This document shows positions 26,617 to 36,018 of a stretch of 64,000 nt of DNA, piece by piece (the stretch's first letter is position 1; every line of letters starts with the position of its first letter). Source of the DNA: Spirochaetaceae bacterium (GTDB lineage: Bacteria > Spirochaetota > Spirochaetia > Treponematales > Rectinemataceae); contig JANXYQ010000127.1 of NCBI GenBank assembly GCA_025355995.1, positions 1-64,000 of the forward strand, given 5' to 3'. A program made the position numbers and the translations under genes. The notes beneath the pieces are model-generated. The model was not told where the DNA came from and searched no databases. It was given only the letters and a program-made list of their open reading frames with translations.

Positions 26617-26625
26617 ATTATAGCA
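26617..26625 (-). promoter_or_regulatory. Extended -10 promoter of the J-domain gene
   Basis: On the minus strand TGCTATAAT (extended -10; TATAAT is the complement of 26617-26622) lies six bases before ATG 26610, so transcription should begin at or next to the start codon. No Shine-Dalgarno and no good -35, as usual for extended -10 promoters. Confidence 0.55.
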
Positions 26626-26636
26626 CCCCTGCAGCC

Positions 26637-26666
26637 TTGACCGCTCCGCCGCTCGGGGGCTACCCT
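26637..26666 (+). promoter_or_regulatory. Promoter of the methyltransferase gene
   Basis: TTGACC (26637-26642), 18-bp spacer, TACCCT (26661-26666); the ATG is at 26678, giving a leader of about five bases without a Shine-Dalgarno. It is back to back with the J-domain promoter. Confidence 0.4.
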
Positions 26667-26677
26667 GCTTCCCGCCT

Positions 26678-27274
26678 ATGCGCGACGACATCGCCACCCT
26701 GTTCGATAGCCTGGCCGATCGCTGGGACGAGCTCGCCGTCCATCCGCGCGAGAGGCTCGACCGCATCCTGGGCCTCCTGGGCGACATAGAGGGCGCCTCC
26801 GTCCTCGATGTCGGGAGCGGGACGGGCGTGCTCCTCGGGCCGCTGCTCGCGCTTATTGGCCCCGGCGGCCGCGTCCTCGCGCTCGACATATCCCCGCGGA
26901 TGATCGCCCTCGCGCGGGGGAAGCGCGCGGACGCCAGGCTCGATTTCGCGGTGGCCGACTTCCTCGCCTGGGAGCCGCCCCGCCCCTTCGACCTGCTGGT
27001 CGCCTATTCCTGCTATCCGCACTTCCTGGACCAGGAGGCCTTCTGGGCGGCGGCGGCCAGGTGCCTGAAGCCCGGCGGCCGCGCCCTCGTCGCCCATATC
27101 GAGGGTAGGGACGCCATCAACGCGATGCACGGCGAGGCCGGCCGCGCCGTCTCGCGCCCGCTCCCCTCGATCGGGGAGCTGGCCCGCATGGCCGCCGGCA
27201 GGGGCTTTGCGGCTCTCGCCCAGGAAGACAGCGAGGATAGTTATTATTTGTTAGCTGATCGCCTCCGAGGCTGA
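26678..27274 (+). CDS. Class I SAM-dependent methyltransferase
   Basis: 198 aa. Motif I is VLDVGSGTGVLL near residue 38, followed by VLALDISPRMIALA and the DLLVAYSCYPHF strand; a Methyltransf_11/25-type Rossmann fold. Substrate unknown. It precedes the flavodoxin-like relic by 14 bp and may share its transcript. Confidence 0.85.
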   Translation: MRDDIATLFDSLADRWDELAVHPRERLDRILGLLGDIEGASVLDVGSGTGVLLGPLLALIGPGGRVLALDISPRMIALARGKRADARLDFAVADFLAWEPPRPFDLLVAYSCYPHFLDQEAFWAAAARCLKPGGRALVAHIEGRDAINAMHGEAGRAVSRPLPSIGELARMAAGRGFAALAQEDSEDSYYLLADRLRG

Positions 27275-27288
27275 TAGGGGAGGATTTT

Positions 27289-27555
27289 ATGAAGATCCTA
27301 GGGATCAACGGCAGCCCGCGAAAGGGCGGCATTACGGACGCGATCCTCAAGATGGCCTTCGAGCCCCTCGAGGCGGCCGGCGTCGAGACGGAGATCGTTC
27401 GGATCGGCGGGGGCAACATCCGCGCCTGCACGGCCTCATGGGAAGGAAACCCTAGGACGCTCCCGATGCGCGGCATCCTCGACCGCCGGAGGCCGAGCCT
27501 GCGGCGACGGCCTTGCCTTCGGCCGACGCCTTCGCGGATAATGCCGCAAGGATAG
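27289..27555 (+). pseudogene. Truncated NADPH-dependent FMN reductase-like gene
   Basis: The first ~52 residues are a clear flavodoxin/FMN-reductase start (MKILGINGSPRKGG, then a helix and VETEIVRIGGGNIRACTA). After ACTA the sequence becomes arginine/proline-rich shadow-like code and stops at residue 88, whereas family members have about 180-200 residues and a CxxC-type loop at this point. The Shine-Dalgarno (GGGGAGG) is intact, so a short product may still be made. Confidence 0.6.
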
Positions 27556-27564
27556 GGGAGGCAC

Positions 27565-27840
27565 ATGATTAAATCCGAATACGACGAGATCATCGAATTG
27601 AGCGCCAAGCACTTCTCGGACCAGATGGAGCTCGACGGTTGGCTGGGCGCCCAGATGGAGAAGCTCGGATTCGACCTGTCGGAGATATCCGGGAGCGTAG
27701 TCCACGAAATATTCCTGAAAACCCTGATCAAGCTCAAGGACGAGAACGAGGAAGAGTTGGAGCTCGAAGAGGACGAGGAGTACGAGGACGACGACGAGGA
27801 CGAAGAGGAGTTCGACGAGGGCGAGGACGAGGACGATTAG
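27565..27840 (+). CDS. Small protein with a polyacidic C-terminus
   Basis: 91 aa. Residues 1-60 form a predicted helical domain; from ~60 on almost every residue is Glu or Asp (EEDEEYEDDDEDEEE). GGGGAGG precedes the ATG at 27565. No family recognised. Acidic tails of this type occur in nucleic-acid mimic, chaperone-binding or ion-binding proteins, but nothing decides between these. Lies 9 bp after the truncated reductase. Confidence 0.55.
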   Translation: MIKSEYDEIIELSAKHFSDQMELDGWLGAQMEKLGFDLSEISGSVVHEIFLKTLIKLKDENEEELELEEDEEYEDDDEDEEEFDEGEDEDD

Positions 27841-27876
27841 CCGCGACACGCCCGAGCTTTGATGTCATGCATATAG

Positions 27877-27965
27877 ATGCGCGCTTTCGCGCATGACTAT
27901 TCTACGCCCGCAAGCCGCGCAGGCGGCTTATAATTTCCTCGGGCTCCCGCGCTAAAACGCGCGGG
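27877..27965. other. Three hairpins before pckG
   Basis: The 27841-27979 gap contains three inverted repeats in a row: ATGCGCG/CGCGCAT (27877-27894, 4-nt loop), AAGCCGC/GCGGCTT (27912-27929, 4-nt loop) and CCCGCG/CGCGGG (27946-27965). None has a proper T-run, though the second is followed by ATAATTT. A TATAAT (27929-27934) has no matching -35. They may terminate upstream transcription or structure the pckG leader. Confidence 0.4.
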
Positions 27966-27979
27966 CTCGAGGGGGAAAC

Positions 27980-29836
27980 ATGGGCGCACCGGACTATGTC
28001 AGGCACGAGGCTCTCGCGAAGTGGGTCGAGGCGATCGCGGCGCTCTGCAAGCCGGAGCGCGTCGCTTGGTGCGACGGCTCCGAGGAGGAGAACGCGGAGA
28101 TCTGCCGCGGCCTCGTAGAGTCGGGCGCCTTCATCCGCCTCGACCCCGATAAGCGGCCGAACAGCTTCCTCGCGCGCTCGGATCCCCGCGATGTCGCGCG
28201 GGTCGAGGACCGTACCTTCATCTGCTGCCGCCGCAAGGTGGAGGCGGGACCGACCAACAACTGGATGGAGCCCAAGGAGATGAAGGCCATCCTGAACGGC
28301 CTCTTCGACGGCTGCATGCGCGGCCGCGTCATGTACGTAGTCCCCTTCTGCATGGGGCCGCTGGGCTCGCCCTTCTCCCACGTCGGCATCGAGGTCACGG
28401 ACTCGGCCTACGTGGTCGCCAACATGCGCATCATGACTCGGATGGGCAGGCCGGTGATCGAGATGCTCGGCGCCGACGGCGAATTCGTCCCTTGCGTTCA
28501 CTCGGTGGGCGCCCCCTTGGCGGAGGGGCACGCTGACGTGGCCTGGCCCTGCAACCCGGAGAACAGGTACATCGCGCACTTCCCCGAGGAGAGGGCCATC
28601 TGGTCCTTCGGCTCGGGCTACGGCGGGAACGCGCTGCTCGGCAAGAAGTGCTTCGCGCTGCGCATAGCGTCGGTGATCGCGCGGGAGCAGGGCTGGCTCG
28701 CGGAGCACATGCTCATCCTCGGCGTCGAGTCGCCCGAGGGAGAGAAGACTTATGTCGCGGCGGCCTTCCCCAGCGCCTGCGGCAAGACCAACTTCGCGAT
28801 GCTGATCCCGCCCAAGGCCGTCGAGGGCTGGAAGGTGACCACCGTCGGCGACGACATAGCCTGGATCAAGCCCGACCCCGAGGGCCAGGTGAGGGCGATC
28901 AACCCGGAAGCCGGCTACTTCGGCGTGGCTCCCGGTACCTCGGAGAAGTCCAATCCCAACGCGATGGCGACCATCGGGGCTAACTCGATCTTCACGAACG
29001 TGGCGCTCGCGCCCGACGGGGACGTCTGGTGGGAGGGCATGACCGACTCCCCTCCGGAGGGGCTGATCGACTGGAGGGGCGAGGCCTGGAGCCCCGGCGC
29101 CGGGAAGACCGCCGCGCACCCGAACGCCCGCTTCACCGCCCCCGCGAGCCAATGTCCCTGCATCGACCCCGAGTGGCAGAATCCGGAGGGCGTGCCCATC
29201 AAGGCCTTCGTCTTCGGCGGGCGCAGGAGCGCGGTCTACCCCTTGGTCTACCAGTCCTTCAACTGGATCTACGGCGTCTACCTCGCGGCGACCCTCGGCT
29301 CGGAGACGACCGCCGCCTCCACGAGCGCGGTCGGGCAGGTCAGGCGCGATCCCTTCGCGATGCTGCCTTTCTGCGGCTACCACATGGCGGCCTACTTCAG
29401 CAACTGGCTGCGCTTCGGCCGCATGATCAACAATCCCCCGCGCATCTTCGGCGTCAATTGGTTCCGCAAGGACAAGGAAGGGAAATACCTCTGGCCGGGC
29501 TTCGGCGAGAACATCCGCGTGCTCAAGTGGATAGTCGAGCGCGCGAACAACCACGCCAAGGGGGTCGAGAGCCCCCTCGGCTGGATGCCGCGCTACGAGG
29601 ACCTCTGCTGGAAGGGTCTCGAGGGCTTCACGAGGGAGAAATTCGGCGAGCTGATGGCGGTCGACCGCGACCAATGGGTGGGCGAGCTCCTCGCCCACGA
29701 GGAGCTCTTCATGAAGCTCTACGACCGCCTGCCCAAGGAGCTCATCTTCATCCGCGAGCTGACCCTCTCCAGCCTCTGGCGCTCGCCGGAGCATTGGGAG
29801 TTCAGCCGGCTCCCTGCGGGCGAGCCGGACGACTAG
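27980..29836 (+). CDS. pckG: Phosphoenolpyruvate carboxykinase (GTP)
   Basis: 618 aa, standard length for the GTP-dependent enzyme. Contains the PEPCK P-loop [13 protein letters not shown] around 262-274, the GTP-PEPCK N-terminal signature [35 protein letters not shown], and the purine-binding GVNWFRKD. Converts oxaloacetate plus GTP to PEP plus CO2 (or the reverse in fermenting anaerobes). GAGGGGG before the ATG. Confidence 0.96.
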   Translation: MGAPDYVRHEALAKWVEAIAALCKPERVAWCDGSEEENAEICRGLVESGAFIRLDPDKRPNSFLARSDPRDVARVEDRTFICCRRKVEAGPTNNWMEPKEMKAILNGLFDGCMRGRVMYVVPFCMGPLGSPFSHVGIEVTDSAYVVANMRIMTRMGRPVIEMLGADGEFVPCVHSVGAPLAEGHADVAWPCNPENRYIAHFPEERAIWSFGSGYGGNALLGKKCFALRIASVIAREQGWLAEHMLILGVESPEGEKTYVAAAFPSACGKTNFAMLIPPKAVEGWKVTTVGDDIAWIKPDPEGQVRAINPEAGYFGVAPGTSEKSNPNAMATIGANSIFTNVALAPDGDVWWEGMTDSPPEGLIDWRGEAWSPGAGKTAAHPNARFTAPASQCPCIDPEWQNPEGVPIKAFVFGGRRSAVYPLVYQSFNWIYGVYLAATLGSETTAASTSAVGQVRRDPFAMLPFCGYHMAAYFSNWLRFGRMINNPPRIFGVNWFRKDKEGKYLWPGFGENIRVLKWIVERANNHAKGVESPLGWMPRYEDLCWKGLEGFTREKFGELMAVDRDQWVGELLAHEELFMKLYDRLPKELIFIRELTLSSLWRSPEHWEFSRLPAGEPDD

Positions 29837-30393
29837 TCGAGGATCGCGGTGCAGCCGTCCTTGCGCGGAGGCGCCGCGGGCGCGGGACCGGCGGCGTAGC
29901 CCAGGGCTATGGAGCCGAAGATCGCGTGGCTCTCGGGTATGCCGAGCTCGGCGCGGAGGGCCGTCGTCTCGGGACCCGAGGCGATGCGGGCGGGCGCGTG
30001 TACCCAGCAGCTCCCGATGCCGAGCGAGGCCGCCGCCAGCATCATGTTCTGCAGGCCCAGGGCGCAGTCGGGGGCGGAGGTCGGGCCGTCCGCCTCGCCC
30101 GAGGCGATCACAACCACGGGGGCGCCGTAGAAAAGGTCCGATTTCGGATCGGCGGCGATGGCCTTGAAGCGCTCGATCTTGGAATCCCGCAGCGAATCCC
30201 TGATGAGGCCGTTGAGGCGGTCGATGTGCGCCCTCCGCGTAAGTGCCGTGAAGCGCCAGACTTGGGCGTTCATCCCGCTGGGCGCCCAGACCGCGGCGTC
30301 GAGGATGGCCTCGAGCTCGCTCCGGGGAAGGGCGTCGCTCTTGAAGGAGCGCACGCTCCTGCGGGATTTGATGGCTTCGATGATCTTGTTCAT
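29833..30393 (-). CDS. Nitroreductase-family FMN oxidoreductase
   Basis: 186 aa. N-terminal [12 protein letters not shown] is the FMN-phosphate binding signature; [12 protein letters not shown] and [11 protein letters not shown] follow in the expected order. NAD(P)H-dependent reduction of nitro compounds, quinones or flavins; the true substrate is unknown. It converges on pckG with a 4-bp overlap and is divergent from the flagellin-like gene. No Shine-Dalgarno; the ATG is preceded by a T-rich run. Confidence 0.88.
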   Translation of the reverse strand: MNKIIEAIKSRRSVRSFKSDALPRSELEAILDAAVWAPSGMNAQVWRFTALTRRAHIDRLNGLIRDSLRDSKIERFKAIAADPKSDLFYGAPVVVIASGEADGPTSAPDCALGLQNMMLAAASLGIGSCWVHAPARIASGPETTALRAELGIPESHAIFGSIALGYAAGPAPAAPPRKDGCTAILD

Positions 30394-30455
30394 AGATAAA
30401 AAAATACCCGGTCGCGGCTCGAGAGTCTATAGGTATCTTTTACGGGGAGCCCAGA

Positions 30456-31202
30456 ATGAAACGATTCCTCGCAGGCTTGATCCTCTCCGCCGCTTTCCTG
30501 TCGCCGGGGGCCTCGGCCCAGGGCTCGGCTCTCGGCTTCCTGAACGGGATACTGGGGGAGGCGGAGGGCGGGGAGGCGAGGAGCTCCGAGCGCCTGTCGG
30601 GAGGCGTCATGCTCCTCGCCGACGATCCCGCGAGCTACGCCATCTACGATTCGATGCAGGCGCAGGTGCTCTCCCTCGGGGCGGAGATGGGGAACGGCGA
30701 CGACCTGCTGTCCTACTACCGCCTCGTGGACTCGATCCTCGGGAACCTCGTCGACATCGAGCAGCGCATTCGCGAGCTCCTCGCCCAGAGGGCCGGGGGG
30801 ATACTCGACGACTCCGACAAGGAGGCGATAGACTCCGAGATAGGGCAGCTCTATGACGAGGTCGCCTATACGCTCGCGAACGCCGAGTTCAACCAGAAGA
30901 GACTCTTCCTCCCGACGGACGCGGGGATGTCCGGGCTCTTCGGGTCGGCGAAGTTCTACGACCAGGCTTCGGTCGACCGGTCCCTGGAAGACCTCATCGC
31001 GCTGCGCTCGGGGGCGGGCGCGAAGGTCGAGGCCCTCGGGTTCGCGGTCTCGGGCCAGGGGATCGAGGCCGAGAACGAGACCGCGGCCCTGAGCCAGGGC
31101 GACACTGATTTCGCGAGGGAGCTGGCGGCGCTCCAGCGGAGCCACATCCTCGCCCTCGCCGATATCCTGATGCTCAAGCGTTCGGCGCCGCCCCTAAGAT
31201 AG
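30456..31202 (+). CDS. Secreted flagellin-like protein with a Sec signal peptide
   Basis: 248 aa. Residues 1-21 are a clear Sec signal peptide (MKRFLAG..., cleavage near ASA|QG). Residues ~43-151 follow the flagellin N-terminal D1 domain almost step by step: SSERLSGG, LADDPASYAIYDSMQAQV, IEQRIRELLAQ, EIGQLYDEV, ANAEFNQKRLF. Residues ~172-242 match the C-terminal D1/D0 part (SLEDLIALRSGAGAKVEALG, ENETAALS, D.DFARELAALQRSHIL). True flagellins leave by the flagellar type III system without a Sec signal; the hypervariable centre is only ~20 residues. GGGGAG upstream of the ATG. No flagellar genes nearby. Confidence 0.75.
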   Translation: MKRFLAGLILSAAFLSPGASAQGSALGFLNGILGEAEGGEARSSERLSGGVMLLADDPASYAIYDSMQAQVLSLGAEMGNGDDLLSYYRLVDSILGNLVDIEQRIRELLAQRAGGILDDSDKEAIDSEIGQLYDEVAYTLANAEFNQKRLFLPTDAGMSGLFGSAKFYDQASVDRSLEDLIALRSGAGAKVEALGFAVSGQGIEAENETAALSQGDTDFARELAALQRSHILALADILMLKRSAPPLR

Positions 31203-31246
31203 TGTCCTTATCGACTCGGCGCGTTTCTTCTTCCCGGCGCGCGCGG

Positions 31247-31615
31247 TTAAGCCTTCGCCTCCTGCATGAAGCCGAGCTCGAGTCCGTTCGGGTCGCGTGC
31301 GCCAAGGAGTCTGACGCCGTTGGGCATCCTCGTCGGGCCGTGGAGTATGGCCACTCCCTCGGCCTTGAGCATGCTCGCGGTCGCCTCTATGTCCTCGACG
31401 CGGAAGCCGAGGGAGAGGCCCTGGCCCGAGTAGGCGGCTTCCCCGGCCGCCTGGATGAACTCGACTTGGCCGCCCGCGCCGTCGCTCAGGAACGCGATCT
31501 CCATGCCGGGCCTCGGCGAGAGGCGCCGAGCCACCGCGAATCCGAGTACCTTCTCCCAGAACGCTATCGATCCCGCGATGTCCCCCGTCCGCACCGTCAC
31601 GAATTCCATTTTCAT
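31247..31615 (-). CDS. VOC-family (glyoxalase-like) protein
   Basis: 122 aa, one vicinal-oxygen-chelate unit: EFVTVRTGDIAGSIAFWEKVLGF at the start is the first beta-alpha module and DPNGLELGFMQ ends the second with the usual Glu. Ligand and reaction unknown. AGGCAGGACATG start context. It converges with the flagellin-like gene and diverges from the 31713 operon. Confidence 0.85.
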   Translation of the reverse strand: MKMEFVTVRTGDIAGSIAFWEKVLGFAVARRLSPRPGMEIAFLSDGAGGQVEFIQAAGEAAYSGQGLSLGFRVEDIEATASMLKAEGVAILHGPTRMPNGVRLLGARDPNGLELGFMQEAKA

Positions 31616-31712
31616 GTCCTGCCTCCGTACTGCGCGATACTACGCGACTTTCGCTCCCTTGTCCCCGCCTCTCCGCCATGGTAGCCTGGGGCAGAGACGA
31701 AGGGACGTAAAA

Positions 31713-34388
31713 ATGGCCGATATTCATGATTCGCGCCGCGAGGCGATAGCCTCGCGGCTTACCTTCAGCGCCGAGGTCAGGAGCACGACCGCCACCATAA
31801 ATCGGCTCTGCTCCAAGCCCTTCGACAGGATGCACTTCTTCTTCGACGGCCACGTCAGCGGCATCAAGAACCTCGTATACGACAAGGCCATCGACATGGC
31901 CCTCCTCTACGGCGCCATCTGCTCCGCGAACGGGGCGGACAGGCTCGTCGCCCTCGCCAGGCTGCGCGACGAGGCCTACAACTTCCAGGGACTCGAGATG
32001 CCGTACAACACGAGGCGCATCCTGATAGCCCTGATGAAGGAGACGGTGAAGGCCAAGGGCGAGCTCGCGCTCCAGCATCGCTACATGGCCGCCTTCGGCC
32101 AGGCCCTCTCGGGCAGGGCCTACGTCGTCAGGAGCATGCTCGACGAGCTGGGCCTGGCCGAGGTCCCCGAGGCCGCCGCCTCGAGGGGCGACGGCTGGGA
32201 CGACCACGTGTACGACAACGCGGGCCCGGGGAGGAAGACGCCGGCCCAGCTCGTCCTCGACGCCTATATAAAGGGCCTCTCGCGCCTCACGATAGTCTAC
32301 GAGGACCTCCTCGAGACGGCAGCCCTCGAGGAGGCGATCGAGGCCGGGCGCATCATGGGCATCGGAGTCACGATCGGGATCGAGTGCCTCGCCCAGACCC
32401 GGGCGAAGCGGCGCTTCTACCACGTCCTCCTCCTCTGCGGCTGCGGGACGGTTACGGAGCTGGCGGCCCTCCTCGACGCGCCATCGGTGAAGGGCCTGCT
32501 CAAGCTGGTCCACGGCAACTACGCGGAGTACGACAGGCTCTACGCCGAGCTCATCCACCAGTTCAACAAGAAGTCCCTCCCGATCATCAACGAGGGTTTC
32601 GACGGGACTCCGGGCGAGATGAAGAAGCTCTCGGTCGAGGGGCTGCGGGCCCAGGCCAAGGGCAAGTACCTCTTCCACTCCCACCTGGGCCAGCTCCTCC
32701 ACCGCCGCCTCGCCAAGCTGCGCGAGGCGAGGGCAGCCGTCCGACCCGGCGACGGGGGCATCGATCGGCTCAAGGCCGCCGAACTCCGCAAGCGCTTCTT
32801 CGACCCGCTGTACAAGGACATCCTCGCCGATGGCGAGTTCGTGAAGGCCGACAAGCTCTACGCCGCGGTCGCCGGCGTAGAGGCTGAGCTGGGCGAGAGG
32901 CGCGTCCTCGTCTCCTACGTGCGGCCCCTCGACGACGAGCTCGAGGTCTGCGTGAGACAGCTCCTGGGGAACGCCGCGGACATCGACGCGATAGAGCTGT
33001 GGAGCAATCGCGCGAGGCAGGCCGGCTACGCCGAGGACGCGCGCTTCCTCGAGGCCCTGCGGCGCGCCTTGAATCGCGGGGACGCCGCTGCGACCGCCGC
33101 CCTCGCCGCGGGGCGAGGCGTCGCGGGCATCGAGGACGGGCTTTTCGCCGCCGCCGCGGCGCGCTACTCCTCGCGGCCCCTCCTCGGGCGCATAGGCAGC
33201 CACTCCGACGGCTACAGCTTCATGGCGCCGGGCATGGGCTTCGTGCCCCGCGACGAGCTGCGCAATTGGCGAGCGGTGCTGTGGACGAACAAGTCCTCGC
33301 CCCTGCCCGTCGCCCTGCCGGGGAAGGGCGGGCGCGGGGACCGAGCCATCATCCCCCTCGGCAAGGACCGGGGGGCGGCGCGCAGGCCCGAGGCCATCAC
33401 CAAGCCGCTCTCGCTGATCGGGCGCTGGAGGGACCTCAACTCCGGCATCCGGGACGTCGCGCGCATGGTCGGCGGCGCCGCGTTGGCTCTCCTCACGGCG
33501 CAACTGCTCTCCATCCTCTCGGGCTTCCCTCCCTCCGTAGGTCTCTTCCTGATCGGCGCCTGGTTCGCGATCACCTATACTCGCAACTTCATCGTGGACG
33601 AGATCGCGAGGCACGGCCTGCACATCGCGCGCTGGCGCCTCGCCTCCTTCGACGCGCCCAACGCGGCCAACTCGATCTTTTTCACCTTCATGTCCATACC
33701 GCTGCTCCGCTTCGTAGAGCAGCTCCTCGACCGCTTCGTCTTCAACGGCGTTGCGGTTTCGCTTGGATTGAGCGACCTCGCCTTCAGGCTGATCCGCTTC
33801 GTTCCCCTGGCCATCGTCAACGGGACTTACATCTACAGCCACAACAGCCTCCGGGGCTTCACCAAGAGCGTGAAGCGGGCCAACTTCCTGCGCTCCGCGC
33901 TGGCCTTCCCCCTCGCGATCGGCCTTTCCTACCTGAACCCCTGGGGCGCCCTTATCCCCGGCGCCCTCATCAACAAGCTTGCCTCCGACATCATCGGGGG
34001 CTTCACCGAGGCGACCTTCAAGATCATGAAGGAGACCAGGAGGGCGCGGCAGATGTACGAGGCCCTCCTGCCCCTCCTCGCGACCGACGCGGAGGGCGGC
34101 CGCGAGAAGTACGTCCAGCGCCTGGCCATACTCGACGTACTCTACGTCTGGGGGAACAGCGCGCGGGGCAAGGAAGCCCTCAAGAAGGCCATCGCCTCCT
34201 CGAAGAGGCCCGAGGCCATATGGGACGCCCTGGAGACGCCGGTGCACAAGTACGAGTCCTTCGTGAAGCTGATCACCGGCAAGACGGCCTGGCGCAAGCC
34301 CCAGAAGATCAAGCTGGAATTCCTGCGGCTCGCCGCGGCCTTCAGCTACTGGCTCGAGCGGAACAGGCCGGCTTCCTCCCGTGGCTAG
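31713..34388 (+). CDS. Large membrane protein of unknown function
   Basis: 891 aa, start at 31713 with AGGGA upstream. I do not recognise the family. Residues 1-580 appear soluble; segments FFFDGHVSG, the EAGRIMGIGVTIGIE strand and GRIGSHSDGYSF contain His/Asp patterns that resemble PHP-type metal hydrolase barrels, but this is a weak impression. From ~585 there are four hydrophobic stretches (MVGGAALALLTAQLL, VGLFLIGAWFAITYT, near 670-705 and 728-765), followed by a ~120-residue soluble tail with helix-rich, repeat-like character. It overlaps the permease gene by 8 bp, so the two are made together. Confidence 0.6.
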   Translation: MADIHDSRREAIASRLTFSAEVRSTTATINRLCSKPFDRMHFFFDGHVSGIKNLVYDKAIDMALLYGAICSANGADRLVALARLRDEAYNFQGLEMPYNTRRILIALMKETVKAKGELALQHRYMAAFGQALSGRAYVVRSMLDELGLAEVPEAAASRGDGWDDHVYDNAGPGRKTPAQLVLDAYIKGLSRLTIVYEDLLETAALEEAIEAGRIMGIGVTIGIECLAQTRAKRRFYHVLLLCGCGTVTELAALLDAPSVKGLLKLVHGNYAEYDRLYAELIHQFNKKSLPIINEGFDGTPGEMKKLSVEGLRAQAKGKYLFHSHLGQLLHRRLAKLREARAAVRPGDGGIDRLKAAELRKRFFDPLYKDILADGEFVKADKLYAAVAGVEAELGERRVLVSYVRPLDDELEVCVRQLLGNAADIDAIELWSNRARQAGYAEDARFLEALRRALNRGDAAATAALAAGRGVAGIEDGLFAAAAARYSSRPLLGRIGSHSDGYSFMAPGMGFVPRDELRNWRAVLWTNKSSPLPVALPGKGGRGDRAIIPLGKDRGAARRPEAITKPLSLIGRWRDLNSGIRDVARMVGGAALALLTAQLLSILSGFPPSVGLFLIGAWFAITYTRNFIVDEIARHGLHIARWRLASFDAPNAANSIFFTFMSIPLLRFVEQLLDRFVFNGVAVSLGLSDLAFRLIRFVPLAIVNGTYIYSHNSLRGFTKSVKRANFLRSALAFPLAIGLSYLNPWGALIPGALINKLASDIIGGFTEATFKIMKETRRARQMYEALLPLLATDAEGGREKYVQRLAILDVLYVWGNSARGKEALKKAIASSKRPEAIWDALETPVHKYESFVKLITGKTAWRKPQKIKLEFLRLAAAFSYWLERNRPASSRG

Positions 34389-36018
34389 GCTCGAGAGGTC
34401 CTGGGGCGGCCGCGACGCCTTCATCTACGCCTTCTTCTCCGTCAACCTCGTCACCCTCGGCCTGTACATCATCAGCCAGGCCTGGCACTTCCAGGGCGGC
34501 ATGATCCCGGCGCTCCTGGTCGGCGCCCTCCTCGTGCTCACCGAGATCGTCGTCTACGCGGGCTTCATCACGGTGATGCCCGAGGCGGGCGGCGACTATG
34601 TCTGGCAGAGCCGAGTCCTGGGAGGGGCGGTGGGCTTCATCCTCGCCATCACGGGCTGGTGCTTCATCCTCTGGCTCTGGACGCCCCTCTACGCCGACAT
34701 GCTGAGGCAGATCGTCCTCGTGCCCCTGGCCGCGGTCCTCGGCTTCGGGAAGCTGGCCCTCGCGATGGGGGCGAGCCAGGCCGCGTGGTTCGGCTGCTGC
34801 GTAGTCACCTGCTTCTTCATCTTCGTCGTCGTGGCCCTCGGCATGGGGACCTACGCGAAGGTCCAGCGCTTCTGCTTCTGGCTGGGCACCTCCGCCCTCC
34901 TCGTCGTGATCGGCATCCTCCTCGCCGGGGGCGGCGCCGCTCGTTTCGCGGACCGCTTCGACGCGGGCGCCCTGGAGCTCTTCGGCCTGCGCGGCGCCTA
35001 CGCCGCCGTCGACGCGGCGGGCGCGGCGGCCCAAGCGGCCGCGGGATCGGCCACGCCGCTCTGGGGCGGGAGCCTCGGTCAGGTCCTCCTCCTCCTCCCC
35101 TTCCTCGCCTTCTTCAACCTCTGGCCCAACTGTGGCGCCAGCCTCTCGGGCGAGGTGCGGGGCGCCCACGACTTCCGCCGCAACCTCCTCGTGATGGGCG
35201 CCGCCCTCCTATCGGCGACCGCCCTCGCCGCGCTCGCGCTCCTCGCGATAGACCGCTCGATGGGCTGGGGCTTCTACATGCGCGCGAATGCGGCCTATTG
35301 GACCGGCCGCCTCCATCCAGAGGCCGCGAACGCCCTGCCTTTCTGGCCCTACCCCGTCCTCCTCGCCGCGATGACCCTCTCCTCGCCCCTGGCGCGCGCG
35401 ATCGTCGTGCTCGCGATGTCGGCCTGGTTCTTCGGTTGGGCGGGCACTATCTACCTTTCGAGCACGCGCATACTCTTCTCCGCCGCCTTCGACAAGCTCC
35501 TCCCCGGGCACATAGGGGACCTCGACCTGCGCACGAAGTCCCCCGTGAAGGCCCTCCTGTACATGGTCGTCCCCGGCCTCGCGGTCTCGGCCCTGTACGT
35601 GTGGAACGTCTTCGGCTTCGCGAGCCTCACCCTCGTGTCGACCCTCGTGATAGCGGTAACCTATCTGGGCACCGGGGTCGCGGCGGTGATGCTCCCCTTC
35701 GCGAAGAGGGAGCTGTATCGCGCATCGCCCCTCGCGCGTTTCCGGATAGGGCGGATCCCCCTAATCTCGGCCTTCGGCCTGGCCTTCTGCGCCTTCCTCG
35801 GCTACCTGCTATACGAGTGGATGATAGATCCGGGCGATCTCTACGGGATAAGCCTGCGCAACGCCACCTCCGTCGTTTTCATGCTCGTCGTGTACGCGGT
35901 CGCCGGCGCCTTGTACGCCATACTGTACGCGAGGCGACGGCGCGCGGGATTGGGCATGGAGGAAGTATTCGACGAGGCCGATGGCGGCGGTCCTTCGATG
36001 CCGGGAGGCCGAGCGTGA
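34381..36018 (+). CDS. APC-superfamily amino acid permease
   Basis: 545 aa starting at GTG 34381, inside the end of the preceding gene. About twelve TM helices; first helix region contains GGDYVWQSR after a G-rich unwound segment (EAGGDYV), as in amino acid/polyamine antiporters. A further ~40-residue A/G-rich loop (AAAQAAAGSATPLWGG) sits between TM6 and TM7. Substrate unknown. It overlaps the next gene with GTGA. Confidence 0.8.
   Translation: MARLERSWGGRDAFIYAFFSVNLVTLGLYIISQAWHFQGGMIPALLVGALLVLTEIVVYAGFITVMPEAGGDYVWQSRVLGGAVGFILAITGWCFILWLWTPLYADMLRQIVLVPLAAVLGFGKLALAMGASQAAWFGCCVVTCFFIFVVVALGMGTYAKVQRFCFWLGTSALLVVIGILLAGGGAARFADRFDAGALELFGLRGAYAAVDAAGAAAQAAAGSATPLWGGSLGQVLLLLPFLAFFNLWPNCGASLSGEVRGAHDFRRNLLVMGAALLSATALAALALLAIDRSMGWGFYMRANAAYWTGRLHPEAANALPFWPYPVLLAAMTLSSPLARAIVVLAMSAWFFGWAGTIYLSSTRILFSAAFDKLLPGHIGDLDLRTKSPVKALLYMVVPGLAVSALYVWNVFGFASLTLVSTLVIAVTYLGTGVAAVMLPFAKRELYRASPLARFRIGRIPLISAFGLAFCAFLGYLLYEWMIDPGDLYGISLRNATSVVFMLVVYAVAGALYAILYARRRRAGLGMEEVFDEADGGGPSMPGGRA

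Noticed and set aside
27902-29794. A 630-codon minus-strand open frame
   Set aside because: Antisense to pckG, which has all family motifs; the frame is a composition artefact.
31194-34424. A 1076-codon open frame on the minus strand
   Set aside because: It is antisense to the real 31713-34388 gene, has the Glu/Gly/Arg/Val bias of high-G+C shadow frames, and no recognisable motif or ribosome-binding site.
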